A stretch of DNA of 64,000 nt from NCBI RefSeq assembly GCF_002778285.1, contig NZ_NESM01000001.1, forward strand, positions 328,529 to 392,528, read 5' to 3'. Position numbers and translations under genes: made by a program. The DNA is from Limnohabitans sp. 15K. GTDB taxonomy: Bacteria; Pseudomonadota; Gammaproteobacteria; Burkholderiales; Burkholderiaceae_C. Positions 55,834-64,000 of this stretch are shown in pieces (the stretch's first letter is position 1; every line of letters starts with the position of its first letter). The notes below the pieces were generated by a model that searched no databases, was not told the DNA's origin, and saw only the letters and a list, made by a program, of their open reading frames with translations.

Positions 55834-57226
55834 GGGTCTTCACCGTTGTTGCGTCGGCACCGACCATGGAGGTCTTGTGCTCGATGAGGTGTACAAATTC
55901 GTGACGGAAATGCTTGAGCATGCCGCGCACCGGCATGGCCGCTGCGTCGCCCAAGGCGCAAATCGTGCGGCCCATGATGTTGCCGGCCACGCTGTCGAGC
56001 ATGTCGATGTCGCTGGCACGGCCCTGGCCGTGTTCTATGCGGTCCACCATGCGCCAGAGCCAACCCGTGCCTTCACGGCAAGGCGTGCATTGGCCGCAAG
56101 ACTCATGCGAGTAAAAGTAGGACAAACGCGCCAAGGCCTTGACCATGCAACGTGTCTCGTCCATGACGATCACCGCGCCCGAACCCAACATCGAACCGCC
56201 TTCTTTGGCGATGCTGTCGTAGTCCATGGTGAGCTTCATCATCAACTCTGCAGGTACCACCGGCGAAGAAGAACCGCCAGGGATCACCGCCTTGAGTTGG
56301 CGACCACCGCGCACGCCACCGGCCAATTCGAGCAGCTTGGCAAAGGGCGTGCCCATGGGCACTTCGTAGTTGCCGGGGCGCTCGACGTCACCGCTGACCG
56401 AGAAGATCTTGGTGCCACCGTTGTTGGGCTTGCCGCATTCCAGATAGGCCTGACCACCGTTACGGATGATCCAGGGCACCGCTGCGAATGTTTCGGTGTT
56501 GTTGATGGTGGTGGGCTTGCCGTAGAGGCCAAAGCTGGCGGGGAACGGCGGCTTGAATCGAGGCTGGCCTTTTTTGCCTTCGAGTGATTCGAGCAAAGCG
56601 GTTTCTTCGCCGCAGATGTAAGCGCCAAAACCATGGGAAGCGTGCAGCTGGAAGCTGAATGTGCTGCCCATGATGTTGTTGCCCAAATAGCCTGCTGCGC
56701 GGGCTTCTTCCAGAGCCGCTTCAAAGCGTTCGTAGGTGTGGAAGATTTCGCCATGGATGTAGTTGTAACCCACGCTGATGCCCATGGCATAAGCCGCGAT
56801 GATCATGCCTTCGATCACCGTGTGGGGGTTGTACTCCATGATGTCGCGGTCTTTGCAGGTGCCCGGTTCGCCTTCATCCGAGTTGCAGACCAAATACTTT
56901 TGCCCAGGGAACTGGCGGGGCATGAAGCTCCACTTCAGACCCGTCGGGAAACCCGCACCGCCGCGACCGCGCAAGCCAGATTCTTTGACGGTGGCAATCA
57001 CCTGATCTTGGGTCATGCCTGCAACGCCGGTCTCGGCATTGGGCTCAGAACCGTCTTTGCCCAAAATTTTGCGCAAGGCCGCATAACCGCCACGCGCTTC
57101 GTAGTCTTTGATGCCCCAGTTCGTGCCATTCAGACCGGCATAGATTTGCGGGTTGATGTGGCGGTCATGGAAGCAGCTTTCCACGCCCGTGGCTTGGAAT
57201 TGGCTGAGAATTTGTTCGACTTTCAT
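55826..57226 (-). CDS. nuoF: NADH-quinone oxidoreductase subunit F
   Basis: A 466-residue NADH-binding subunit with FMN and cluster N3. The NADH/FMN site motifs are [15 protein letters not shown] and [17 protein letters not shown], and the 4Fe-4S ligands are in [16 protein letters not shown] plus a later Cys in [14 protein letters not shown]. The start overlaps the nuoE stop by one base (TGATG). Length is slightly above the usual 430-450 because of the C-terminal tail [18 protein letters not shown]. Confidence 0.98.
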   Translation of the reverse strand: MKVEQILSQFQATGVESCFHDRHINPQIYAGLNGTNWGIKDYEARGGYAALRKILGKDGSEPNAETGVAGMTQDQVIATVKESGLRGRGGAGFPTGLKWSFMPRQFPGQKYLVCNSDEGEPGTCKDRDIMEYNPHTVIEGMIIAAYAMGISVGYNYIHGEIFHTYERFEAALEEARAAGYLGNNIMGSTFSFQLHASHGFGAYICGEETALLESLEGKKGQPRFKPPFPASFGLYGKPTTINNTETFAAVPWIIRNGGQAYLECGKPNNGGTKIFSVSGDVERPGNYEVPMGTPFAKLLELAGGVRGGRQLKAVIPGGSSSPVVPAELMMKLTMDYDSIAKEGGSMLGSGAVIVMDETRCMVKALARLSYFYSHESCGQCTPCREGTGWLWRMVDRIEHGQGRASDIDMLDSVAGNIMGRTICALGDAAAMPVRGMLKHFRHEFVHLIEHKTSMVGADATTVKTHG

Positions 57227-57714
57227 CAGGCGGCCTCGGCTTTCTTCAGGCTGTCGACGAGTTGGTCCAATTTTTCATGGCTCATGAAGCTGCACATGTG
57301 GCGGTCATTGACCAACAACACCGGCGCATCCGCGCAAGCGCCCTGGCACTCGCTGGGCTGCAATGTGAACAAGCCGTCGGCTGTGGTTTCACCGACATGC
57401 ACGCCCAATTTGTGTTCCAGATGTTCCAAAGCCTTTTGGCCGCCACGCAACTGGCAAGGCAGGTTGGTGCAAACGTTCAGCTTGAACTTGCCCACCGGCT
57501 TTTGGTTGTACATGTTGTAGAAGGTGGTGACTTCGTGCACGGCCATCACGGGCATGCCCAACACATCGGCCACAACTTGCTCACTTTCAGGGCTGACCCA
57601 GCCCTGCTCTTGCTGAACGATCGACAAACAAGCCATGACTGCGGACTGTTTTTGGTCTGCAGGGAACTTGGCGACTTCACGCGCAAAGCGCGCTTGGGTT
57701 GACTCAGAGATCAT
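57226..57714 (-). CDS. nuoE: NADH-quinone oxidoreductase subunit E
   Basis: A 162-residue thioredoxin-like 2Fe-2S subunit (cluster N1a). The cluster cysteines are in [12 protein letters not shown] and [17 protein letters not shown]. The N-terminal helical part contains [22 protein letters not shown]. Its ATG overlaps the nuoD stop (ATGA), and it is followed immediately by nuoF. Confidence 0.98.
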   Translation of the reverse strand: MISESTQARFAREVAKFPADQKQSAVMACLSIVQQEQGWVSPESEQVVADVLGMPVMAVHEVTTFYNMYNQKPVGKFKLNVCTNLPCQLRGGQKALEHLEHKLGVHVGETTADGLFTLQPSECQGACADAPVLLVNDRHMCSFMSHEKLDQLVDSLKKAEAA

Positions 57715-58964
57715 CGGTCAATCTCTCCAAAAACGATGTCCATGGTCCCGATGATCGCGACCGCGTCGGCCAGCATGTGGCCACGGGCCATTTCATCGAG
57801 GGTGGCCAAATGGGCAAAGCCCGGGGCGCGAATTTTGAGGCGGTAGGGCTTGTTGGCACCATCACTCACCATGTAAATGCCAAACTCGCCCTTGGGGTGT
57901 TCGACGGCGGCATAAGCCTCGCCTTCGGGCACATGAAAACCTTCTGTGAAAAGCTTGAAATGGTGGATCAAGTCTTCCATGTTGGACTTCATGCCTTCGC
58001 GAGAAGGCGGCGCAATCTTGTGGTTGTCGGTGATGACCGGGCCGGGGTTGGCACGCAACCACTTGACGCACTGAGCGATGATGCGGTTGGATTCGCGCAT
58101 CTCGGCCATGCGGACCAGGTAGCGGTCGTAGCTGTCACCGGTTTTGCCCACGGGCACATCGAATTCGACTTGGTCGTAAGCGTCGTAAGGCTGCTTTTTG
58201 CGCAAATCCCAAGCGATGCCGGAGCCGCGCAACATGGGGCCGGTCATACCCAGGTTGAGAGCGCGCTCGGGTGGCACGACACCCACACCCACCGTGCGCT
58301 GTTTCCAGATGCGGTTGTCGGTCAGCAGGGTTTCGTACTCGTCCACGCACTTGGGGAAACGCTGCGTGAAATCATCGATGAAATCAAGCAAAGAGCCGTT
58401 GCGGTTGCTGTTGAGTTGCTCAATGGCCTTGGCGTTTTTGATCTTGCTGACCTTGTACTGCGGCATGCTGTCCGGCAGGTCACGGTAAACACCACCTGGA
58501 CGGAAATATGCTGCGTGCATGCGTGCGCCCGAGACGGCTTCGTACATGTCAAACAGGTCTTCACGCTCGCGGAAGGTGTAGATCAGGATGGTGGAGCTGC
58601 CGCAATCGTTGCCGTGCGAACCCAACCACATGAGGTGGTTCAAAACGCGGGTGATTTCGGAGAACATCACACGGATGTACTGCGCGCGCATCGGCACTTC
58701 GAGGCCCAGCATCTTTTCGATGGCCAAGCAGTAAGCATGCTCGTTGCACATCATCGACACGTAATCCAAGCGGTCCATGTAGGGCAGCGACTGGATGTAG
58801 GTTTTGCTTTCAGCCAGTTTTTCGGTGGCACGGTGCAGCAAACCGATGTGCGGGTCAGCGCGTTGCACCACTTCGCCGTCGAGCTCGAGCACCAGACGCA
58901 ACACACCGTGCGCGGCAGGGTGCTGGGGTCCGAAGTTCAGCGTGTAATTCTTGATTTCGGCCAT
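57711..58964 (-). CDS. nuoD: NADH-quinone oxidoreductase subunit D
   Basis: A 417-residue 49-kDa-type subunit that with NuoB forms the quinone site. Recognisable parts are [22 protein letters not shown] near the N-terminus (with the quinone-site His), [30 protein letters not shown] and the C-terminal [11 protein letters not shown]. NuoC is a separate gene here, unlike the fused NuoCD of enterobacteria. It starts 1 bp after the nuoC stop. Confidence 0.98.
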   Translation of the reverse strand: MAEIKNYTLNFGPQHPAAHGVLRLVLELDGEVVQRADPHIGLLHRATEKLAESKTYIQSLPYMDRLDYVSMMCNEHAYCLAIEKMLGLEVPMRAQYIRVMFSEITRVLNHLMWLGSHGNDCGSSTILIYTFREREDLFDMYEAVSGARMHAAYFRPGGVYRDLPDSMPQYKVSKIKNAKAIEQLNSNRNGSLLDFIDDFTQRFPKCVDEYETLLTDNRIWKQRTVGVGVVPPERALNLGMTGPMLRGSGIAWDLRKKQPYDAYDQVEFDVPVGKTGDSYDRYLVRMAEMRESNRIIAQCVKWLRANPGPVITDNHKIAPPSREGMKSNMEDLIHHFKLFTEGFHVPEGEAYAAVEHPKGEFGIYMVSDGANKPYRLKIRAPGFAHLATLDEMARGHMLADAVAIIGTMDIVFGEIDR

Positions 58965-58965
58965 G

Positions 58966-59574
58966 TCAGTTCAGGCCTCCGTAGTTGTCTTCGCGGATGA
59001 TGCGCGGTGTGATTTCACGCGGCTCAATGCTGACGGGTTCGTAAATCACGCGTTTGCGCTCAGCGTCGTAGCGCATCTCAACGTGACCCGACAGCGGAAA
59101 GTCTTTGCGGAATGGGTGCCCGATGAAACCGTAATCGGTCAAAATGCGGCGCAAATCGTTGTGACCTTCGAACACGATGCCGTACAGGTCAAAGGCTTCG
59201 CGCTCGTACCAGTTGGCAGAATTCCACAGTTCGTTGACCGACGCCACCATGGGGAGGTCATCTTCGGGGCAGAGCACTTTGACGCGCACGCGCTGGTTCA
59301 GACTGACCGACAACAAATGCACCGTGACGCCAAAGCGCGGGCCATCTGTGCCGATGTCTCGGTAGGTGGAATAGTCCACACCAGCCAGGTCAATCAGTTG
59401 TTCGAATTGACAACCCACGGCATCGCGCAGGGTCTGCATCACGCTCAGATAGTGGGCGGCGTTCACATGAACGGTCACCTCACCCAGGGCAATGCCAATG
59501 CTTTGGACACGGTCACCCAAAGCGGCAGCGAGGGTGTCTTGCAAGTCTTCGGGACGAATGGCGAAATCGGTCAT
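58966..59574 (-). CDS. nuoC: NADH-quinone oxidoreductase subunit C
   Basis: A 202-residue 30-kDa-type subunit of the peripheral arm. The signature [19 protein letters not shown] with [20 protein letters not shown] is complete, and [12 protein letters not shown] precedes it. The frame extends to 59841 on paper, but that part overlaps nuoB in another frame. ATG at 59574 lies 11 bp after the nuoB stop and gives the normal length. Confidence 0.98.
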   Translation of the reverse strand: MTDFAIRPEDLQDTLAAALGDRVQSIGIALGEVTVHVNAAHYLSVMQTLRDAVGCQFEQLIDLAGVDYSTYRDIGTDGPRFGVTVHLLSVSLNQRVRVKVLCPEDDLPMVASVNELWNSANWYEREAFDLYGIVFEGHNDLRRILTDYGFIGHPFRKDFPLSGHVEMRYDAERKRVIYEPVSIEPREITPRIIREDNYGGLN

Positions 59575-59585
59575 CGTCAATCCCT

Positions 59586-60065
59586 TCAAGCACGCGCAAT
59601 GGTGTTCGTGCGGCGAATCTTTTGCTGCAGTTGAATGATGCCGTAAATCAGCGCTTCTGCCGTGGGCGGACAGCCAGGCACATACACATCCACCGGCACA
59701 ATGCGATCGCAACCGCGCACCACCGAATAGCTGTAGTGGTAGTAACCACCACCGTTGGCGCATGACCCCATGGAAATCACCCAACGTGGCTCGGACATCT
59801 GGTCGTACACCTTGCGCAGGGCTGGAGCCATCTTGTTGCACAAAGTGCCTGCCACGATCATCAAGTCGGCTTGGCGTGGACTGGCACGGAACACCTCGGC
59901 GCCAAAACGGGCCAGGTCATAACGCGCGGTAGCCGAGTGCATCATCTCGACTGCACAGCAAGCCAAACCGAATGTCATGGGCCAGAGCGAACCGGTTTTG
60001 GCCCAATTCACCACCGAGTCGTAACTCGTGGTGATAAAGCCCTCTTTCATCACGCCTTCAATCAT
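59586..60065 (-). CDS. nuoB: NADH-quinone oxidoreductase subunit B
   Basis: A 159-residue PSST-type subunit carrying cluster N2, the last electron carrier before quinone. The tandem cysteines are in [13 protein letters not shown], with further ligands in [15 protein letters not shown] and [30 protein letters not shown] is also conserved. It lies 44 bp after nuoA. Confidence 0.98.
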   Translation of the reverse strand: MIEGVMKEGFITTSYDSVVNWAKTGSLWPMTFGLACCAVEMMHSATARYDLARFGAEVFRASPRQADLMIVAGTLCNKMAPALRKVYDQMSEPRWVISMGSCANGGGYYHYSYSVVRGCDRIVPVDVYVPGCPPTAEALIYGIIQLQQKIRRTNTIARA

Positions 60066-60109
60066 TTTTAGTCCTCAAGCAGGCTGAATGCTGTTGTCAA
60101 TGCGAACCA

Positions 60110-60469
60110 TCATTCCCAGTCCAGGGCGCCTTTTTTCCACTCGTAGACAAAGCCCACAACCAGAATGGCCAAAAAAATCACCACGGCCACAAAGCCGGCC
60201 ATCCCCACTTCCTTGAGCGCTATAGCCCAAGGGAACAGGAACGCAATTTCCAAATCGAACAAAATGAACAAGATGGCCACCAAGTAGTAGCGCACATCGA
60301 ACTTCATGCGGGCGTCTTCGAAGGCTTCGAAGCCACATTCATAAGGGGAGTTTTTTTCTGCGTCAGGTTTGTTGGGGCCAAGGATGTAGCCTAAAACCTG
60401 AGGAATGATGCCGACTGCAATGCCGACCAAAATGAACAAAAGAATAGGAAGGTATTGAGCGAGGTTCAT
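60110..60469 (-). CDS. nuoA: NADH-quinone oxidoreductase subunit A
   Basis: A 119-residue membrane subunit with three helices. The conserved loop [20 protein letters not shown], containing the Cys of the active/deactive switch region, is followed by [16 protein letters not shown]. The frame could extend to 60577, but that part runs into the tRNA. The ATG at 60469 gives the standard start [13 protein letters not shown]. It is the first gene of nuoA-N. Confidence 0.97.
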   Translation of the reverse strand: MNLAQYLPILLFILVGIAVGIIPQVLGYILGPNKPDAEKNSPYECGFEAFEDARMKFDVRYYLVAILFILFDLEIAFLFPWAIALKEVGMAGFVAVVIFLAILVVGFVYEWKKGALDWE

Positions 60470-60498
60470 TGTTGGACTGCCGGTATCACCGAATGAAT

Positions 60499-60522
60499 AG
60501 CCCAAGGGATCAAACTTGGGCT
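60499..60522. terminator. Stem-loop with T-tract between tRNA-Leu and nuoA
   Basis: AGCCCAAG (60499-60506), an 8-nt loop and CTTGGGCT (60515-60522) form a perfect 8-bp stem. On the plus strand it runs into T-rich TTTCCGTTTT, the look of an intrinsic terminator, yet no plus-strand gene precedes it. On the minus strand the following bases are ATTCATTC, so termination between tRNA-Leu and nuoA would be weak. It may instead mark the tRNA 3' end for processing or limit read-through. Confidence 0.5.
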
Positions 60523-60535
60523 TTTCCGTTTTATC

Positions 60536-60620
60536 TGGTGCCGTCGGCGAGACTCGAACTCGCACAGCTTTCGCCACTACCCCCTCAAGATAGCGTGTCT
60601 ACCAATTTCACCACGACGGC
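60536..60620 (-). tRNA. tRNA-Leu (anticodon GAG)
   Basis: An 85-nt class II tRNA on the minus strand with encoded CCA. The acceptor arm pairs GCCGTCG with CGACGGC (discriminator A before CCA). The D-arm contains the usual AATTGGTAGAC, the anticodon stem-loop reads CTATC-TTGAGGG-GGTAG with GAG central, a variable arm follows (TGGCGAAAGCTG region), and the T-arm has GTTCGAGTC. It lies between secG and nuoA, a conserved proteobacterial location. Confidence 0.96.
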
Positions 60621-60763
60621 TGGATACATTTGCTCGGGTTGCAAGAGGTGCACCACATGGTGCATTTGGCTCACCGAACAATCACGTAGTTTACTCTGAA
60701 AACCCTGCTTTTTCCTTTCACAAAACGCGAAAATTGTGCAGAGCAACAAAGCTGAACAAGAGC

Positions 60764-61150
60764 TTACTTGGCTGGCGCAGGAGGCACACTGTTGTCAGGC
60801 TTGGCGGTAGGTGTATTGCCTGGAATTTGCGCCGCTGTGCTGCTGTCAACAGGCGCAGCAGGTGCCGTGACAGCAGCGCCTTCCAAAACACTGGATGATG
60901 GCGCAGTTGGACGCACATTGCTGAAGTAAGCCAGCAGCAAGGTACAAACAAAAAACACAGCCGCCAACACGGCAGTGGTGCGCGACAAGAAATTGGCACC
61001 ACCCGTGGCACCAAACAAGCTGCCCGAACCGCCGCTGCCAAAGGCTGCACCCATGTCAGCACCTTTGCCGTGCTGGATCAGGATCAAACCAATCATGGCC
61101 AAAGCCGACAACATCTGAACCACCAAAATCAAAGTCAACACCATGCTCAT
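60764..61150 (-). CDS. secG: Preprotein translocase subunit SecG
   Basis: A 128-residue inner-membrane protein assisting SecYE/SecA export. Two transmembrane helices (LTLILVVQMLSALAMIGLIL and TTAVLAAVFFVCTLLLAYF) flank the conserved loop LIQHGKGADMGAAFGSGGSGSLFGATG. The C-terminal 40 residues form an Ala/Pro/Ser-rich tail, as is common in betaproteobacteria. ATG at 61150 has GGAG about 7 nt upstream; ATG at 61144 is an alternative. It follows tpiA by 37 bp. Confidence 0.95.
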   Translation of the reverse strand: MSMVLTLILVVQMLSALAMIGLILIQHGKGADMGAAFGSGGSGSLFGATGGANFLSRTTAVLAAVFFVCTLLLAYFSNVRPTAPSSSVLEGAAVTAPAAPVDSSTAAQIPGNTPTAKPDNSVPPAPAK

Positions 61151-61187
61151 CTCTATCTCCAAGAATCAATAAAAGTTAGCCAAAGAC

Positions 61188-61940
61188 TCAGCAAGAAGCG
61201 GTCTTCAGCATGGACAAAAAGTCAGGCGCTTTGAGCGCAGCGCCACCGATCAGGCCACCATCCACATCGGGCTGGGCCAACAAGTCGGCAGCATTGGCAG
61301 CATTCATGCTGCCGCCATACAAAATAGAGACGCGTTCGGCTTGGGCCGTGGCCGCATGCAACTGGGCCCGCAGCACTGCGTGCACCTGTTGCGCCTGCTC
61401 TGGCGATGCCGTCAATCCGGTACCAATCGCCCAAATAGGCTCATAGGCCACCACAATTTCGCTGATGCAGTGTCCATTGGCATGGATCACCGCAGCCAAC
61501 TGGCGCTTGACCACAGCTTCCGTATGACCGGCTTCGCGCTCGGCCAAACTCTCGCCGACACACACAATGGGGGTGATGCCCGCAGCCAGTGCCCTTTGTG
61601 CTTTGGAGGCCACCACCTCATCCGACTCGGCATGGTGTTGACGCCGCTCTGAATGGCCCACGATGCAGTAACGCACCCCGAACTCACGCAGCATGTCGGC
61701 GGACACCTCACCTGTGAAAGCGCCAGACGCGTGGGGAGACACATCTTGTGCCCCAAGGTCGATGGACGAGGCGGCAAGCAAAGCCTGCAGCTGCGCCAAA
61801 TACACAGAAGGCACACACAGCGCAGCTCGGCAATGGACGGCGGACATGCCCGCCAGAATGTCAGCCACCAAAGACGCATTGGCAGCCAAACTGCCATGCA
61901 TCTTCCAGTTGGCCACCATCAATTTGCTGCGCATCGACAT
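61188..61940 (-). CDS. tpiA: Triosephosphate isomerase
   Basis: A 250-residue glycolytic enzyme. Active-site segments are all present: VANWKMHGS (Asn/Lys), YCIVGHSERRQHH (catalytic His), VAYEPIWAIGTG (catalytic Glu and flexible loop), and VSILYGGSMNAANA with VDGGLIGGAAL. The ATG at 61940 overlaps the upstream quinone oxidoreductase stop (TGATG); ATG at 61934 is also in frame. It precedes secG as in many proteobacteria. Confidence 0.97.
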   Translation of the reverse strand: MSMRSKLMVANWKMHGSLAANASLVADILAGMSAVHCRAALCVPSVYLAQLQALLAASSIDLGAQDVSPHASGAFTGEVSADMLREFGVRYCIVGHSERRQHHAESDEVVASKAQRALAAGITPIVCVGESLAEREAGHTEAVVKRQLAAVIHANGHCISEIVVAYEPIWAIGTGLTASPEQAQQVHAVLRAQLHAATAQAERVSILYGGSMNAANAADLLAQPDVDGGLIGGAALKAPDFLSMLKTASC

Positions 61941-62950
61941 CACCAAGTCACCACGATCTTGCCCACATGCTGGTTGGTCTCCATCAAGGCATGGGCTTGC
62001 GCTGCACCCGATGGCAAACCACCGCCAGCCTCTGCAGCCGCAAAGACGCTGTGAATGACCGGCTTGATGCGGCCCGACTCGATCCAGGGCCAAACGGTTT
62101 GACGCAACGACTGGGCAATCGCGGCTTTGAACGCCACAGGACGTGGACGCAAGGTCGAGCCAGTGATGGTCAAGCGGCGGCGCAACACCATGCCTGCATT
62201 GAACTGGCTTTGGATACCGCCTTGCACCGCGATGATGACCAAGCGACCGTCTTCGGCCAAGGCCTCGACTTCACGCGCGACATAGTCGCCCGCGACCATG
62301 TCCAAAATCACGTTGACACCCAGCCCGTCGGTCAGGCGCTTGACCTCAGCGACGAAATCGGTGGTTTTGTAGTTGATGGCATGGTCTGCGCCCAAAGCCA
62401 GGCATGCCTGGCATTTTTCGTCAGAACCCGCCGTGGCGATCACCTTAGCGCCAGCGGCTTTGGCCATCTGGATGGCCGTGACGCCGATGCCGCTGGTGCC
62501 ACCCTGAATCAACAGGGTCTCACCCGCTTGCAAACGCCCGCGGTCAAACACATTGCTCCACACGGTGAAAAACGTCTCTGGCAGCGAAGCGGCTTCAATG
62601 TCGGTCAAGCCTTTGGGCACGGGCAAACACTGCGCCACCGGGGCCACGCAAAACTCAGCATATCCACCACCGGAAACCAAAGCGCAGACACGGTCTCCCA
62701 CAGACAAGCCCGAAGCCGCCATGGCAACCGCATCACCCGAGACGACCACACCAGCTACTTCGAGACCCGGAATGTCAGACGCACCCGGTGGCACTGGGTA
62801 GTTGCCGGTGCGCTGCAACACGTCGGGGCGGTTGATACCGCTGGCCGAGACGCGAATGAGCAACTCCCCTGCCCCGGCCACTGGGTCAGGACGGATGCCA
62901 GGCACCAGCACTGCTGGCGCACCGTAGCTTTGAATTTCAATGACGTTCAT
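61940..62950 (-). CDS. NAD(P)H quinone oxidoreductase (zinc-less MDR family, PIG3/QOR type)
   Basis: A 336-residue medium-chain dehydrogenase/reductase. The GroES-like N-terminal half has GELLIRVSASGINRPDVLQRTGNYP and PGLEVAGVV, with no zinc-binding cysteine pattern. The Rossmann half has LIQGGTSGIGVTAIQMAKAAGAKVIAT, the NADP-binding motif, and FNAGMVLRRRLTITGSTLRPR. The family reduces quinones or conjugated ketones with NADPH. It lies between pnp (52 bp upstream) and tpiA (overlapping), so it is probably part of one transcription unit. Confidence 0.93.
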   Translation of the reverse strand: MNVIEIQSYGAPAVLVPGIRPDPVAGAGELLIRVSASGINRPDVLQRTGNYPVPPGASDIPGLEVAGVVVSGDAVAMAASGLSVGDRVCALVSGGGYAEFCVAPVAQCLPVPKGLTDIEAASLPETFFTVWSNVFDRGRLQAGETLLIQGGTSGIGVTAIQMAKAAGAKVIATAGSDEKCQACLALGADHAINYKTTDFVAEVKRLTDGLGVNVILDMVAGDYVAREVEALAEDGRLVIIAVQGGIQSQFNAGMVLRRRLTITGSTLRPRPVAFKAAIAQSLRQTVWPWIESGRIKPVIHSVFAAAEAGGGLPSGAAQAHALMETNQHVGKIVVTW

Positions 62951-63002
62951 GGTGAATCAAGGCAGTTTCGAGTGGCCATTGACCACCCGAAACCAGCGCT
63001 AT

Positions 63003-64000
63003 TTAGCTCTGAGCAGGACGGTCCAACAAGGCCTTCATCGACAGCTTGATGCGGCCTTTTTCGTCGGTTTCCATGACCTTGACCTTGACGATCTGGCCTT
63101 CGCTCAGGTAGTCGGTGACCTTCTCAACGCGCTCGTGGGCGATCTGGCTGATGTGCAGCAGACCGTCTTTGCCTGGCAGCAAGTTGATCAAAGCACCGAA
63201 GTCCAAGATCTTGGTCACTGGGCCTTCGTAGACCTTGCCGATTTCGACTTCAGCAGTGATCTGCTCGATGCGCTTCTTGGCGATTTCGGCCTTGTCGCCG
63301 TCGGTGGCGGCGATCGTGATCGTGCCGTCTTCGGAGATGTTGATCTGGCAACCGGTTTCTTCGGTCAACGCACGGATGGTCGCGCCACCTTTGCCAATCA
63401 CGTCACGGATCTTCTCGGGGTTGATCTTCATGGTGAAGAGCTTGGGTGCGAAATCAGACACTTCGGTGTTGGCTTCGCTCATAGCTTCTTGCATCTTGCC
63501 CAGAATGTGCATACGCGCTTCTTTGGCTTGGGCCAAAGCGACTTGCATGATTTCTTTGGTGATGCCCTGGATCTTGATGTCCATCTGCAAAGCAGTGATG
63601 CCGTTGGTGGTACCAGCCACTTTGAAGTCCATGTCACCCAGGTGGTCTTCGTCACCCAAGATGTCGGTCAACACCGCAAAGCGGTTGTCTTCCTTGATCA
63701 GGCCCATGGCGATACCGGCCACGTGGGCTTTCATGGGCACACCAGCGTCCATCATCGACAAGCAGCCGCCGCAGACCGAAGCCATGGACGAGGAGCCGTT
63801 CGATTCAGTAATTTCGGACACCACACGCAGGGTGTAGGGGAATTCTTCTTTGGTCGGCAGCACAGCGGCCAAAGCACGCTTGGCCAGACGGCCGTGGCCG
63901 ATTTCGCGGCGCTTGGTAGAACCCATGCGGCCCACTTCGCCAGTGGCAAAGGGAGGCATGTTGTAGTGGAACATGAAGCGGTCTTCGAACTCGCCAGCCA
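63003..64000 (-). CDS. pnp: Polyribonucleotide nucleotidyltransferase (PNPase), partial
   Basis: The C-terminal 331 or so residues of PNPase, reading into the right edge without a stop; the start lies outside. The second RNase PH domain is visible ([47 protein letters not shown], with the catalytic Asp in [18 protein letters not shown]). It is followed by the KH domain ([20 protein letters not shown]) and the S1 domain ([20 protein letters not shown], then [14 protein letters not shown]). The enzyme degrades RNA 3' to 5' with phosphate. The C-terminus ends soon after S1, without a long RNase E-binding tail. Confidence 0.98.
   Translation of the reverse strand, partial: AGEFEDRFMFHYNMPPFATGEVGRMGSTKRREIGHGRLAKRALAAVLPTKEEFPYTLRVVSEITESNGSSSMASVCGGCLSMMDAGVPMKAHVAGIAMGLIKEDNRFAVLTDILGDEDHLGDMDFKVAGTTNGITALQMDIKIQGITKEIMQVALAQAKEARMHILGKMQEAMSEANTEVSDFAPKLFTMKINPEKIRDVIGKGGATIRALTEETGCQINISEDGTITIAATDGDKAEIAKKRIEQITAEVEIGKVYEGPVTKILDFGALINLLPGKDGLLHISQIAHERVEKVTDYLSEGQIVKVKVMETDEKGRIKLSMKALLDRPAQS

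Overview
The window reads as a chromosomal segment of a betaproteobacterium, most likely a Burkholderiales/Comamonadaceae member (Limnohabitans- or Rhodoferax-like; the genus is an inference). The reasons are the pnp-qor-tpiA-secG-tRNA-Leu-nuoA..N order, the pyrG-kdsA-eno-ftsB string, two orphan Bug-type solute-binding proteins, and an endonuclease-type MutL of the kind found where MutH is absent. Coding density is very high, no intergenic gap exceeds about 250 bp, and most genes are housekeeping. No rRNA, CRISPR array, insertion sequence or prophage was recognised.

Layout: 1-1.7 kb carries a partial ribosomal oxygenase diverging from an FKBP isomerase and dUTPase. 1.7-16.2 kb is the main accessory region: a two-partner secretion (TPS) operon on the minus strand (periplasmic parvulin, TpsB transporter, 3314-residue TpsA exoprotein, small HTH-like ORF), divergent from a winged-helix/TPR regulator that is split into two overlapping frames. 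A pair of matched palindromes lies between them. 16.2-23.2 kb holds coaBC, then pyrG-kdsA-DUF1330-eno-ftsB-pnuC-nadR-like. 23.3-33.7 kb holds hslO, gamma carbonic anhydrase, a ferritin-like protein, xerD, two Bug proteins, an AEC permease, queG, tsaE, amiC and dedA. 33.7-37.9 kb is mutL-MFS-miaA with overlapping stops and starts, continuing into an envelope module (37.9-44.1 kb) of an OatA-like acyltransferase, two paralogous periplasmic SGNH proteins and a LysM-glucosaminidase. 44.1-60.5 kb is the complete 14-gene nuo (complex I) operon plus four small downstream genes, preceded by tRNA-Leu(GAG), secG, tpiA, a quinone oxidoreductase and the 3' part of pnp.

Non-coding signals worth attention: (i) several genes without a Shine-Dalgarno sequence have a -10-like hexamer ending exactly 6 nt before the start codon, as expected for leaderless mRNAs; (ii) a dispersed two-hairpin repeat sits at three convergent gene junctions and a fourth copy lies in frame inside mutL; (iii) two GTAAC-N2-GTTAC palindromes 42 bp apart lie in the TPS/regulator intergenic region; (iv) tpsA contains six almost identical 252-bp tandem units and a nine-copy 9-bp repeat. 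All assignments rest on reading motifs and context; no database search was run.
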